Origin: Pseudeuparius sepicola | Lineage: Eukaryota; Arthropoda; Insecta; Coleoptera; Anthribidae | Length of the DNA stretch: 64,000 nt | Direction of reading: 5' to 3' | NCBI GenBank assembly: GCA_963920635.1 | Contig: OY987308.1 | Span: 27,590,096-27,654,095, forward strand | Shown: in pieces, positions 32,801 to 43,527 of the stretch | How positions within the stretch are numbered: position 1 is the first letter of the stretch | How the letters are laid out: every line of letters starts with the position of its first letter | Position numbers and translations under genes: made by a program | The notes under the pieces: generated by a model | The model's database searches: none | The model's input: the letters and a program-made list of their open reading frames with translations, nothing else | Told to the model about the DNA's origin: nothing

Positions 32801-34312
32801 GTAATGATATGTTTAAGAAATAATGATAATTTTCATTCCGCCAAAGTTTTTTTACTGAATGGTACGATTGAACTACTTTTGATTTCTTTACCTTTTCGTG
32901 CATTCCTCTGTATATAAGTCTTGTTTTTTGTTTAAAACTTCAAACACGAATGCAGTACGTTTAAAATATTTTTCCTGCTCCCTCCCCCGTAAGTACACTT
33001 GATAACAGGCCCGAAAGCAAAAGTCAAATGGTCGAGGTGCCCTGTTATTTTGGTTGCTAGCTGCGAAAGTGGTTGCTAGATACAATAAGTATTGCTTAGC
33101 AACCCGCGAATCTTGCGTCAATTTTAATAGGTTACACAACAGTCGTTTTACAAACTGGTTTTGATCATAAAGAACACTAATTATACCAAAGAAAAATTAA
33201 TAATTTCAATGTTTCTCTGGCGTCAAATAAGAGCCGCATAACAGAACAAGTTTGACAGGCACCGCGCTACCATACCGGTAGGGTGAGAGTACGCGATTAG
33301 TAATTCGTAGATCCAGGGTTCAAATTCCACACAAAGCTCAAATTTTTTTATTTATTTTTTATTATTGCTGCATTCTGCTCTTATATTTATCACTGATTAT
33401 CATTTTTAGTAATTGAAGAAAGGTTATTTTGAAGATCATTATTACTCACAATCTACTCCATTTAGAGCTTTATTCAAAGTACCTATAACCTGAAATTGTC
33501 GGTAGCAGGAAAAATGTAATACATTGCACGATGCGTAAGCTCTTTTTTGGCCTCGGAGGTACTTTTAATGACCGAGGCAACGCTCGCATTGCCTCTGTCT
33601 TTAAACAACCTCCTCGGCCAAAAAAGTGCACTTACGCATTTGGCAATGTAAATAACTATTAAATTTGGAAGATGCCCATTTTATTATAATGTCCATATTG
33701 CTATTTGTGCATGTTTGACATACTTTGAACAATACAAATCTTGTCATATTAAGTACCTATTTGTTAATTTTCCCAGGAAACTTTTAATTTTGGATTAGTA
33801 TTTTGTTAATTGGTTTAATTGAACATTTTGCACTAATGGTAAATGTTTTCCCGATTACATTTGTTTTTCTTTCAACAAAATACAGTTTAAACCATTAGAA
33901 CGCCGAACACCATTAGTCCCCAAATTGTTGGTACGTTTGAACTACTTTTGATGTCTGCACTTCCCCATGCATCCCCGCACACAAGTTGTGTTTCTTACTT
34001 GAAAGTTGAAGCGTAATTGAGGGGAATCGATCTTTTCCGAAGGTCCAGGGAGAGGAAGAGCCGTTCCAGGTCCGCCTCGAGGGGTTCGGAGAAGCGCAGG
34101 GGTTCCGGGAGCCGGGAGAGGTCGACGGACGGGGCCGAGGCGCCGAAGGCGAAGCGGGCGAGGAGCGACAGCCCCGAAAAGGTGGAGAGGGGCCGCAGCT
34201 ATTCCAGGTGAGGGTGGAAGGATGAAAATTGTTACTTGCAATTTTAATAAAGTGCGAATTTTCCAGGTCCAGGTCCGGAAGCAATGCTCGCGAAAGATCG
34301 AGGAGTCGTTAG
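29651..34312 (+). CDS. B52: SR-family splicing factor, four exons (B52/SRSF4-5-6 type)
   Basis: Joining 29651-29837, 32143-32554, 34043-34207 and 34267-34312 gives 810 bases, or 269 aa plus stop, all phases agreeing. RRM1 has VYVGGIP and [13 protein letters not shown]2 has SWQDLKD at about residues 113-119. The C-terminal ~90 residues are rich in RS, SR and SP. B52/SRp55-type proteins bind pre-mRNA in the nucleus to promote exon inclusion and commonly regulate their own mRNA through poison exons. The 2.3-kb intron 1 holds such a candidate. Residue 64 is Met where B52 from memory has Glu and the neighbouring paralogue has Arg. SRSF5-like would be an equally fair name. Confidence 0.95.
30506..30830 (+). 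other. candidate poison (alternative stop) exon in intron 1 of B52-like gene
   Basis: The acceptor CATCTGTTTTCCAG is followed by sequence that stays open in the exon 1 phase for 66 codons, then stops at TAA 30706-30708. The stretch is dense in enhancer-like repeats (GACAGACAGACAG, TCAGTCAGTCGGTCGG, GGAGAGAGAG). Possible donors lie after 30708, for example around GACGA|GTATGC near 30813. The right edge is uncertain. Inclusion would truncate the protein after RRM1 and should trigger nonsense-mediated decay. Confidence 0.4.
31385..31580 (+). repeat. intronic motif M, copy 1 (intron 1 of B52-like gene)
   Basis: The core at 31491-31575 reads GGTACAATTGAACTACTTTT, then GATTTCTTCACTTCC, TGCATTCCCCTGAATATAAG and CTTAAAACTTCAAA. 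Upstream similarity to copy 3 extends to AAAATACAGTTGAAAC. Confidence 0.7.
32143..32554 (+). CDS. B52: exon 2 of B52-like gene (end of RRM1, linker, RRM2, RS start)
   Basis: Acceptor GTTGGATTGCAG and donor TTCCAG|GTTTGT. It carries [20 protein letters not shown], the [11 protein letters not shown] segment and [11 protein letters not shown], then the first RS repeats. Confidence 0.95.
32855..32950 (+). repeat. intronic motif M, copy 2 (intron 2 of B52-like gene)
   Basis: GGTACGATTGAACTACTTTT, GATTTCTTTACC, TGCATTCCTCTGTATATAAG and TTTAAAACTTCAAA, colinear with copy 1 without large gaps. Confidence 0.7.
33235..33385 (+). repeat. possible tRNA-derived SINE
   Basis: The stretch GGTAGGGTGAGAGTACGCGA followed by GGGTTCAAATTCC resembles pol III A and B boxes with ~33-bp spacing, then a T/A-rich tail. 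The T-arm has an extra base and pairs poorly, so it is not a functional tRNA gene. Confidence 0.35.
33535..33645. repeat. short foldback with CG-rich core
   Basis: CTCTTTTTTGGCCTCGGAGGT and CCTCCTCGGCCAAAAAAGTG are inverted copies around GACCGAGGCAACGCTCGCAT. The whole is about 100 bp. Confidence 0.65.
33875..34016 (+). repeat. intronic motif M, copy 3 (intron 2, just before exon 3)
   Basis: TTGGTACGTTTGAACTACTT, TTGATGTCTGCACTTCC, TGCATCCCCGCACACAAG and TACTTGAAAGTTGAA. Upstream it also has AAAATACAGTTTAAAC like copy 1. It ends about 26 bases before the acceptor of exon 3, so it overlaps the branch-point and tract region. Confidence 0.7.
34043..34207 (+). CDS. B52: exon 3 of B52-like gene (RS domain)
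   Basis: Acceptor CTTTTCCGAAG (weak tract) and donor TTCCAG|GTGAGG. It encodes [14 protein letters not shown] and a more acidic segment with [10 protein letters not shown]. Confidence 0.92.
34267..34312 (+). CDS. B52: exon 4 (terminal) of B52-like gene
   Basis: Acceptor GAATTTTCCAG after a 59-bp intron. It encodes [15 protein letters not shown], then TAG. Confidence 0.9.
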
Positions 34313-34504
34313 GATCTATAAGTTGTAATATGAGTTTGAGTTTTTCTGATAGGTTTGCGAACGGAGGAGATCCAGGCATTAAAAATTATTTTTCTTTTTT
34401 TTTGCGTGAATATTGTGACGATAGTAAGAAGTGATGGTTTTACCAAATGAATTAATGTTTTTTTTAGAGTTAGTTATTGTTGTTTTCCGCCATTCTTACT
34501 TAAT

Positions 34505-34510
34505 AATAAA
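34505..34510 (+). terminator. poly(A) signal of B52-like gene
   Basis: AATAAA about 195 bases after the stop codon. Confidence 0.6.
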
Positions 34511-34867
34511 GAACATTTAATAGAAAGTTGTGTGGTCTTATTTGTTTATACACCACAAAAAAAATACCAAATTGAAAATAAATAAGGTGTTTTGAAATTT
34601 TCAAATGATATAATATGGAATGATTGCTGAATTTTTTTAAAAAAATTTGCAATTTTTGAAAGTTTCAATATCTGCTAAAAAGTCGTACTGACTTGCAAAA
34701 AATGAAATAAAAGAATCTTCAAATATCAATACTAATTTATAAAGTGCACCCCTTGGAAAATTTTCTACGGACGTCCATGGACAAACCAACCTGACTGCAA
34801 AATTGTTAAAAATACAGGTATGTATGAATAAGTACAACCAAAGAAAAATGAAAAGTTTCAAAAAATA

Positions 34868-35880
34868 GTTAGGTATTTGTGTACCAAGGCAGTGAATTTC
34901 AACTTTTTATAAGGAATGGGCAATTTAGTAATCACAAATAAACCACAAGAGTTATAAAAAAGAGCTTCAGTACCGAGGGACACATATTATTTTTTAATCT
35001 GGGAAAAATAGTATATTATGTAATAAGGGACTAAAGTTTGTCTTTTAATCCCGAGAGTGAAGATTGTTGCCCGAGCCTAAGCGAGGGCAACAATCACTCG
35101 AGGGATTGAGAGTCGCTTTAGTCGTGGGGTACATACGCTATTTTTTGCACCACAGGAATTAAAATTTAGAAATTCACAAGACATGTAAAAAGAAACATTC
35201 GACATTACCAATTTACTACTTTGCACCGTTGTAGTGAGGAAACTGTTTGAGATAGATCAAAATGAATTTCACATGTCTATCTTATCTTTTCAAGGGCTAT
35301 CTAATGGTGCTGGTACCATGGTGCCAAAATTGGTACCAAAAGTTGGTACCTTGGTACCAACCATCACTTACACCATCGGATAGCTCTTGAAAAGTTAAAC
35401 TAGGAATGTGAAATTCGCTTTGTTCTATATCAACCAGTGTTGTCGCTACAATGGTGCAAAGTAGTTACAAATGCCCAATTTCAACTGTTCATAAATCAGA
35501 ATCTACTAATTTTTAAAAAATGACATTCTTCATATGTGTTTAGATCTTCCTGTAGAATCCTAATTTGTTTATCTACTTCGTTACATAGTTATATGTGGTC
35601 ATAGTTTAATTAGTTTCTAATGTTTTTGTTACTTTTTTTAATCCCTTGGGACTAAAATATTTTAGTGGGAGTAAATGCCGCACTTTAGTCCCTGCGGTGC
35701 AAAAACAAATTAAAATAATTAAATATCTCACCCATCCATGAGGCGACCGCTGGAGACGTTGCTTTGCCACATATCGCTTTGCCTAAATCGTGCACGATGC
35801 GGAACTGCGCAACTGATCAGGCATGCGTCCTCTGGCCATTCTCCTGCAATCTACGTATCAAATAAATATTAATAATATTA
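34868..35880 (-). repeat. interspersed repeat family A, copy 5, split by an insertion
   Basis: The left part (34868-35030) has GTACCAAGGCAGTGAA, AATAAACCACAAGAGTT and TCAGTACCGAGGGACACAT. The right part (about 35725-35880) resumes with CACCCATCCATGAGGCGACC and ACGTTGCTTTGCC, matching the CGTCCATGAACC...GGCGTTGCTTG block of other copies. The intervening 0.7 kb is a separate element. Confidence 0.6.
35030..35715. repeat. composite foldback inserted in family A copy 5
   Basis: Outer words GGGACTAAAGT and ACTTTAGTCCC, and TTTTTGCACCACAGG and CCTGCGGTGCAAAAA, are inverted. Near the left lies a hairpin, GATTGTTGCCCGAGCC / GCGAGGGCAACAATC. The centre (35205-35465) is a second palindrome rich in GGTACC words, flanked by TACTTTGCACCGTTGTAG and CTACAATGGTGCAAAGTAG. 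Confidence 0.7.
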
Positions 35881-36454
35881 AATAAATACCAAATAATATT
35901 AAATGCCATTATGAACGCATGGTTATTCGTTTACGTTGCCCAAAAAAAAGCAAGACAAGAGGAAATGCCACATTACTTTTTGCAGCGGAAAAAATTACAA
36001 GATGTTTCCCGGTCGCCGGCAAAAAAAAATTTCCCCCTCGCGTATGTGTTCCGCCGTTAAACGCGGCCACCTCTCCAGAGGAAACCCGAGAAAAGAAAAT
36101 GAGAATTTCCCGGCGATCTCTGGGGCATCATGATTTTTCCACGGTCCCGGCCCCGCTTCCTTTTAATGTGTCTCTCTCTCCCGTTCGCCCGGCGAATTTA
36201 GTTTCCCACCGATGTTTCTTCAATTTTAATGATCTTTATCGGAGCGCGGGCGCAACCGGATAACTCCGGTTGAAAGCGGCACGCGTGGGGGCGTTCTTGC
36301 ATTTTAAAAGAAGCCGGAGAGGAAAGTTAGTGGCTCCCTTTTAAAGGTAGAACAGTTTCCATTGTGCCCCCTTTGTTACTTGTAACCCACCCTACTATTT
36401 CTATATATCTTGTGCATCCGGAGGCGGTGCGTCGATTGTCGTAAGGTAAACGGT
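35881..36454. other. GC-richer intergenic DNA
   Basis: Overlapping open frames around 35919-36263 lack motifs. No repeat is recognised. Confidence 0.4.
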
Positions 36455-37885
36455 CGCACTTTGAATGAAGAATCCCAGGAAGGACTCAAAGCTATGTGTA
36501 ATTATAAAATACGTGAGACGGAGAAGTAAGTAACTAATCAAGTTTTTTTAATTTACATCAATTCAATTTCGAAATTAAAACCCAGAGGAACTGTAAAACT
36601 ATTTGCTAATAATACATACGACTCTTATTTATTTTGGGCACAGCTTTTCAGAAATTCGGTCAAATATTTTGGAAGATTTAAAAATTTTAATTTTAAATAA
36701 TTTTATTAAATTTTAACAAATCATCATTTATGTTCATTTCCAAATGCCCAATAAAGAACAAAATAGAACCCATAACTTTATGCAATAAAACAATAAATTA
36801 TTATAGTAATTGTGTAAAATTTTTAGGGTTACAAATTGATGAAAATTTAAATTAGATAAAACATACAGAATCTACTTCTATATTTACATCACCTCTAGTA
36901 GGCATTTTCTTTACAAAATTCGCAATTATATACCACTGAAGCATTTAAGAAATATATATTTTGCTTTAATTCATTCAAAGTTACAATATTTGACTTCAGT
37001 TTGGGGTTCTGCAAATTCTAGAGTTTTAAAACAATTATGCGTGTTACAAAACAAAATTATAAAGTGTATGCATAGACTACCATTTTTAGAACCTACAGTA
37101 AACTATATAAACCTTTTGGATATTTAAATCTGTGTTGTATTTATAAATTAAAACTTTGCACATTTATTCACTCTGTTATAAAAAATAAGAAACACTCAAA
37201 TCCAAACTTTAATAAAATAGTGGAATACATGAACATGGTACAAGACAAATAAATTTAACGAAGACAGCATAAAAAGTAATTTTGGAAAAAAGTCAATATT
37301 ACATAATGGAATCCAAATATACAACTTACCAAAATCGTTAAAAATGACATCAAATATTACCAAATTTAAAAAAGAACTTAAGAAATATCTCATTGAAAAA
37401 AGTGATTTTTGATTGATTTAATTACATTAATTTAGTTTTTTTTTTTAATTTTAAATTGCTTTATCATATTCTCTTTAATGAACTGTCAAAAGTTGGATGA
37501 AAATAATAAATAAATGAATGAACAGAATGAAGCTTTGACACAATATTTTGATATCTGACAGGGTGATAGGGATAGGTGTCAGTATGAGGTATTTAGATAC
37601 TTGTTCGAGTTATTATGCTTAGCTGTGCGGCTTGTGGCACTTCCCTGACCGCCAAAACTAAAATGTTTGAGGATAATAATCCACCGGCAAGTAATTTTGT
37701 AATTTAAATTAACATTTGACGCCATGCACCAAAGTGGCATAGGCGTTTGTGTAAGTACCTATTTTATAATTGGAAATTTAAAATTAGAATTGCTGTATTA
37801 TCAAGGATTCCTAAACTTAAAGACATAAACGTGCCTTTTAATTTTTTGCCTGTATTGTAGGTACTAATTTCACGAAAAATGATGA
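36455..37885 (+). repeat. interspersed repeat family B, copy 4, interrupted by a LINE
   Basis: The left part (to ~36548) matches copy 1 from AAGAATCC.AGGAAGGA to CAAGTTT. The right part (from ~37535) resumes at TTTGACACAATATTTTG and continues to TGTATTGTAGGTACTAATTT. The 1-kb insertion between them is LINE sequence. Confidence 0.85.
36549..37530 (+). mobile_element. 3' fragment of a LINE (non-LTR retrotransposon)
   Basis: The + strand reads, with stops, FALIHSKLQYLTSVWGS, LQNKIIKCMHRLPFLEPT and, near the end, NLPKSLKMTSNITKFKKELK. These are characteristic of the region after the RT domain in CR1/jockey-type LINEs. It ends in an AATAATAAATAAATGAATGAA tail. It is 5'-truncated, as is usual. Confidence 0.8.
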
Positions 37886-39390
37886 TTTCTGCCTCGTAGT
37901 TCGAACCGTTTTCGGCTAGAGATACGTCATTAAACCAACAGGTTATCGGATAATAAGCGCGTCGAAAAACTGATTTTTGAAAATCGCGATTTTGTCAAAT
38001 GTTCCTACGTAAATTATTGTCCCCAAGTTAATCTTATCCCAATCTCGAGATTCTCCATTGTCTTGTCAACTTCGCAAACTCCATCAAATCCTCGTAAAGC
38101 ATCCCGAAACTTGCGGCGAAGATATATCTGTCCCCCGACGGCCCTATTTTAAATATTACAATGTGCAAGTCCGATTAATTCTCATTTCATTGCGCTTGTT
38201 TTCCAAAGTTTTAGACGCGAAATCTCGGCGGTGGCATTATTTATGTTAATATCAACGGAATGGGTTGCGGAATCGCGAAATGCGAAATTTGTGTAAGTAT
38301 ACAAGAAGAGTTTTGAAGATTTATTGCTACCGGAGCCTTCGCCAAAATAAACAATAATAAGTATAGTGAGGGAAAATGCCTAAACAACATACCTACTGTT
38401 TTTATATGCGACTTAGATTACCTGAGAAGGACCTACATAAAGGAGAAGGTAATTTTCTCGAGATAAATTCGATTTTTCCCTTCCAATGACAATTTAGAAA
38501 AGGGGTGGAAGTAACTTATACGCCTCCAGGGGGTAACCAATTAAAAATTTAAAACTCAATTCTTCAGTTCGTTCGGTCTCCAATTTGACTTTCTAATTGT
38601 AGGCCCTAGAGAGATCCCCACCTTTTGTTCCGAAGTTTAATAAATGATCTAGTTTAGATTCGTTGTTCATTTGCTACTGGAAGCTTCGTTGAAGGGTCAT
38701 TTTTCTTCAAATTAAATCTAAAATATAAAAAAAAATACATTTAACTAAGTATCGCAGAATAAGTGGACTATATTTGCCGTGTTTCCAATGTAGTTTTAAG
38801 AACGTTTCAATGTAAACAACAGACGGCTTATTATTTGCTGGTCGATCCTAACCCCGCAAATTTGTTTACCGGAGGTAAACAAACAAGGGTATGTCGTTTG
38901 TCCCTTCGAAATGATGTGGACCCAGTGCCCCTAAACACAACCGCAAGTCGGGAAGAATTTCTGATACAATCAAATGTCTTGTAAACTACGAGTTTCGACG
39001 ACTTTAATTCACTTTTCCGGGGATCTAACAGCGTTCGTACTCCGGCAAATGCCCGGAAAATCCAGAGAATCACATGCATTTTGTATGGCCCTACCTGGTT
39101 CTTATTACACCGGTTTCTTTGCTGTTTTCTTTCGTTGTATTATTCGGAACGGCATAGACGTGCGGAAAACTTTAAAAAAATTGAGGTTCCTTAAAGAAAA
39201 TTACTAGAGACGATTTTGGCAGAACACGCTAGGGCCATGACGTTACGGCACTGATTGGTTGAAATATTTCTACAAAAAAACCCGATTCAGTTTTAACATT
39301 ATTTATTAAACGGAGGGTAGACAATAATTTAGAATGTTGGCGGAAACGCCAGTATTATTGGGTTGTATTTTGAATTCCTCGCCTAAAAGG
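37886..39390. other. intergenic DNA
   Basis: Mixed composition. A palindrome TTTGTTTACC-GGAGGTAAACAAA lies at about 38860-38884. Open frames at 38058, 38763, 38831 and 38974 have no recognisable motif. Confidence 0.4.
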
Positions 39391-39760
39391 ATATACAGGG
39401 TGTCTACTTTTAAACCTACACAAATCCGTAACATCTTAATTTTTGGAGATAATCGCCCGAACTTCTTTTACAATCTGATACCACAGAGTTAATCAAACAC
39501 CACAGAACTCCCCTATATAAAAATATATAGGGAGTTGAGTTCTGAAGGACGTCAAAGTTGAGCAGAATAGGAATTTTAAAGGCATCTGTATTTTTTAGAT
39601 TTATTCGTTTGTGAGGAGGTTTTGATATACTTACTCGATTTTTGACCATATAAAGTTCCAAAAAATTCAGTAAGTATTTTGACACCGCACAGACAAAAAG
39701 ACTATATATTTTGTATTGGATCTTTGTACACCAACACTTTGAGCGCATTTAGACACTCTG
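39391..39760. repeat. decayed ACAGGGTGT-ended element
   Basis: Starts TATACAGGGTGTCTAC. It contains AATAGGAATTTTAAAGGCATCTG, also seen near 63.92 kb, and a hairpin CTCCCTATATA/TATATAGGGAG (AACTCCCCTATATAAAA with its partner). Confidence 0.5.
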
Positions 39761-41025
39761 CATTCTCAATGGATACAAATAAAAAACTGAAATTGTTTCT
39801 TTTTTATTTTAAAAACAATCAATAGTAGTTTCTTGAATTACTGCTTGTGTATATTTCAAAATTTTTGTTCCTATTTTAAAAAATATCTAACGCTACGACA
39901 CTGATGGACATTGTTTTATTCATGGCAAGCAAATTCGAGAAAGCACCAAAAAAGCGTGATAATAAATTGGGGGTTACGGCGGAATATCTCAAGCCGAATC
40001 TTGCAAAATTTTCACAGTATTCCTCCATAGGTACCTTTAATATTTTATACTCTTTCTTCGAATGCATTATCTAATTGCTGCGCCCCCTAAGCCCGTTTTC
40101 TTTATTTCCTTTATTTTCAACCTTCAACCGCGATGACAATAGCGAGGAAACAACACTGCCGTCACAAAAGCTCGCCAGCTTCTGTATTTATACTTCTGCG
40201 ATTCTCCGGTTGTCAGGATATTCCCCAGAGGTGCTAGGGATCTTTCAGGAGTGTTGGGGAGACACCTATAGAAATACTTCTGAGGGGTAAAAGCCTAGCA
40301 CTCCGCTAGTTTACATGAATTTCTCGGGGTACATTTCTGTTCCTCTCTTTTCGGTGGACGGGGCTGACAACAATAGAATATAGAATACCGCCGTAGCCCT
40401 CGTTGCATCGAAGTGCATCGTGGTGTCCCCAGGGGGCGCGCCAATCGATAATACTAATTGCTCAGATTGTAGTGCTAAATTCTGGCGGGGCACAGGGAAT
40501 GTCAATGTTGATTAGACCGTGGGATTGGGGGCCTATGTTTTAATCAGACATGTTTCGGCCCGCAGAAAATCCAGTCCGCAACGTTCATCTCGCTTTGCAT
40601 CGCTCAAACTTTCATTTTAGGGATTTGCCCCGAAACATATTCGACATTTATTTATTTTCCATCTGGGGCCGCCGAAAACTTTTTAGAAACGCGCGAAGCT
40701 GACAAAATGCCGCATGCGATTTGAGTTTGAAATGTTCCAGAGTTTTCATTTCCTGTGGGATTTCCAGTGGACAATACTTTGGGGGTGAGAAATGGACAAA
40801 ATGAATGGCAATACTTATTTAGCTACAAAAGTTTTGTCGTGCAAACCCTCCAGATTAGCCAAAATAATTTGGAGGTATTGGACAATTTTGGATTTTATAA
40901 AGGTCAAAAACGAATGGAAATCGAATTCAGAATTCAGCCTTCTTTCCGACTTCTATACGGCTCGAACTACGTCTAATATTATTAAGTACTTTTAAGGTTT
41001 TTAACCTTAATTTGGTATCTATTTG
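39761..41025. other. intergenic DNA
   Basis: No supported gene. Several short frames on both strands, none with motifs or splice continuity. Confidence 0.4.
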
Positions 41026-41029
41026 ATTT

Positions 41030-41215
41030 TGCGAGTATTTTAAGTAGATACTAGACACTGCTTATGGGTACTTATTTGAAGTACTTGAATATTGAAGTAA
41101 CAAGAAGTAGTTTAAGCACTGGAAAGTAATTCAAATTCAAGTAAATATTAACAGAATCTATTTGAATTACTTTTTTGTAAATTCAAGTAGCTCCAAGCCC
41201 AAATACAAGGCATAT
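41030..41215. repeat. cryptically simple AAGTACTTGAAT tract
   Basis: Scrambled words AAGTACTT, TTCAAGTA and GAAGTAA without a fixed period. Similar in style to the tract at 27965-28395. Confidence 0.5.
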
Positions 41216-41254
41216 TTATGGATGTAACGTGATACTTTATTATGAATTAAATTA

Positions 41255-41750
41255 AATTAAAGAACGTGTTCTATAATGCTTCCATTTTGTGCAACACATA
41301 GAGAGCATACCTTATTAATAAACTTCTCTTGTAGTTAGCCACGATCCCTGCCTCGTTCATATATCTCTGACCTCCCGAGATATTTTTTCTTTAACTTGGT
41401 CGATATTATTTTACCTCATCTCCGCATATATACCCGGTCCCCACAGAAAGAAATCGAGTGGGGTCAAGTCTGGGCTTCTGGCAGGCCATAAAATAGTTTC
41501 ATTCCACTCTACAAAAATGTGATCTAAATGACTCTTGGCAGCATTTGATTTATGTGCTGCACCACTGTCTTGTTGTCAAACAATATTCGAACTTGATTCA
41601 ATAGATCAGAAATTTCTCCTCTTAAGAGCTGTAAATATTTTAGTCCAGTTAAACCACCTTCAAAAAATACTTGATCAATTATGTGATTCCGAAAAATACC
41701 ACACCAAACATTTATTGAAGTTCGACCTAGTAGTTGGATTAAAATAAACT
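41255..41750 (-). pseudogene. decayed mariner/Tc1-superfamily transposase
   Basis: On the minus strand, with stops and a frameshift, it reads NVWCGIFRNHIIDQVFFEGG, then QQDSGAAHKSN and WPARSPDLTPLDFFLWG. These are the second- and third-catalytic-residue regions of IS630/Tc1/mariner transposases. The N-terminal DNA-binding part and inverted repeats were not found. Confidence 0.8.
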
Positions 41751-42029
41751 GTCTTGTATTTTTTGATGATCAAAATAGTGAGTATTTCTTCTATTAAAAA
41801 CGCCACGCATGTTGTAAAGGTGGCTTCATCATCCACCACACAATATATAGAATCTATATAAAATAGTAGGAGTAGTAATAGAATAGTAATGTCTAATAAT
41901 AGTTAGTTAATAGTAAGTATAGTGTAATTTTTATATATTTTTTCAAAATTACATTTCCTGGGTATCAACCATCGAAATAAAATGTGACTGTGTGTTATCA
42001 CAATAAATTTTTATTTAACATTTTTTTTT

Positions 42030-42125
42030 TCAGTAATTTGTTGTAATTGCTTACATATGTTTCGATCAAGAACACGATCTTCATCAGAGCAATTATAAAA
42101 TTATAATTGATTTTATCGTTATGAC
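42030..42125. repeat. TTTCG...TTCATCAG-type motif with hairpin
   Basis: GTAATTGCTTACATATGTTTCG, AACACGATCTTCATCAG and AGCAATTAT. The AATTGC/GCAATT pair makes a stem around the motif. Confidence 0.45.
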
Positions 42126-42390
42126 ACAGGAGAACCTCTTTGTTGCATGCAGAATAAAAAGATGCACAAAAATGATGCGCCTGCAAGACCAAAGAAATGG
42201 CACAAGTGGCGCCCCTCTGTGATATACGTAGAAATTGACGTTTTCTGCTTGTTTTTCATCCCCCAAAAGACTGCAAATTTCAGTAATTATATTTCGGGAG
42301 ATATTGCCATATAATTCAAATTCACAAAAAGATAACTACAACGCCCTGTAACTCAAAACGAAAAACTTTAGAGCCTACTTATATGTTTAT

Positions 42391-43527
42391 ACAGGGTGTA
42401 ACTGAACTGATGGTCAAAAATGAAACCACGTATTCTTGGTGCCAAAATAAGGGCACTTCTTCATATATTTTTTTCTCCTACGGGCCATAGTTTTTTTTAT
42501 ACAGAGCGTAGAAGTTTAGAGAAAAAAACTCCTATTTCTTAGTATCTCTAGAAGTGTACGAGATATTTTCTTCAAACTTGGCGTGTCACATGAGCGGATG
42601 AGCCGTCAAACTTGAGGTTGACATGAAGCTTCTGAGGACCCCAGTTGCGGAGATATCATTAATAAAATTAATTAGTTCAGAAAAATATCAATACCCTCTA
42701 TAATCGCATTTTTTAAATTTGTTTTGGGTGGTGAATCCAATGGTTGACAAAAAGTATCTCTTTCTATTTTTTCATATTGGCAGCCGTTTCTTAATTATTT
42801 TCAAAGAACGGCAATACTGCAATAAACAAGTCATTTTAAGAATAAATCTAGCAATCTGTGGATGTCAATTAAACTTTATTTAACAAAATAAAAAAGCAAA
42901 AACGATAATAAAAGAAACGTAATGCTATTAGAAAATTAGTAAATTATTACATGTTCGAAATGACCGCCGTCTCTTTCAATACACGCAACTATGTGTTTCC
43001 GCATGTTTATTATTGCCATTGGCAAAAGTGCATGTCAGTCAATTCTTCGAATGAAAATATTATTTTTCAAAATATTGATAGTTTACATCCAAATGAATCA
43101 AATAATGCTAAGTTTAATTGGCATCCACAGCATTGCCGTTCTTTGAAAATAATTAAGAAACGGCTGCGAATATGAAAAAATACTAAGAGATACTTTTTGT
43201 TAACCATTGGATTCACCACCCAAAACAAATTTAAAAAATGCGATTATACAGGGTATTCATATTTTTCTGAACTAATTAATTTTATTAACCCCCTGTATCT
43301 CCGCAACTGGGGGCCTCAGAAGCTTCATGTTAACCTTAAGTTTGAAGAAAATATCTCGTACACTTCTAGAGATACTAAGAAATAGGAGTTTTTTCTCTAA
43401 ATTTCTACGCTCTGTATAAAAAAAAACTATGGCCCGTAGGAGAAAAAATTATATGAAGAAGTGCTCTTATTTTGACACCAAGAATACGTGGTTTCATTTT
43501 TGACCATCAGTTCAGTTACACCCTGTA
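42391..43527. mobile_element. 1.14-kb foldback transposon with TACAGGGTGT ends
   Basis: Terminal arms of about 400-430 bp are inverted copies. TACAGGGTGTAACTGAACTG, ATGGTCAAAAATGAAACCAC, CTATTTCTTAGTATCTCTAG, GAAGTGTACGAGATATTTTC, TGGTGAATCCAATGGTT and CGGCAATAC all recur inverted on the right. The unpaired centre is ~310 bp. TA flanks both ends. No transposase frame, so it is non-autonomous. Confidence 0.88.

Noticed and set aside
33258..33343. Possible tRNA gene
   Set aside because: A- and B-box-like words are present, but the T-arm has an extra base and the acceptor and anticodon stems do not pair properly. Listed only as a possible SINE.
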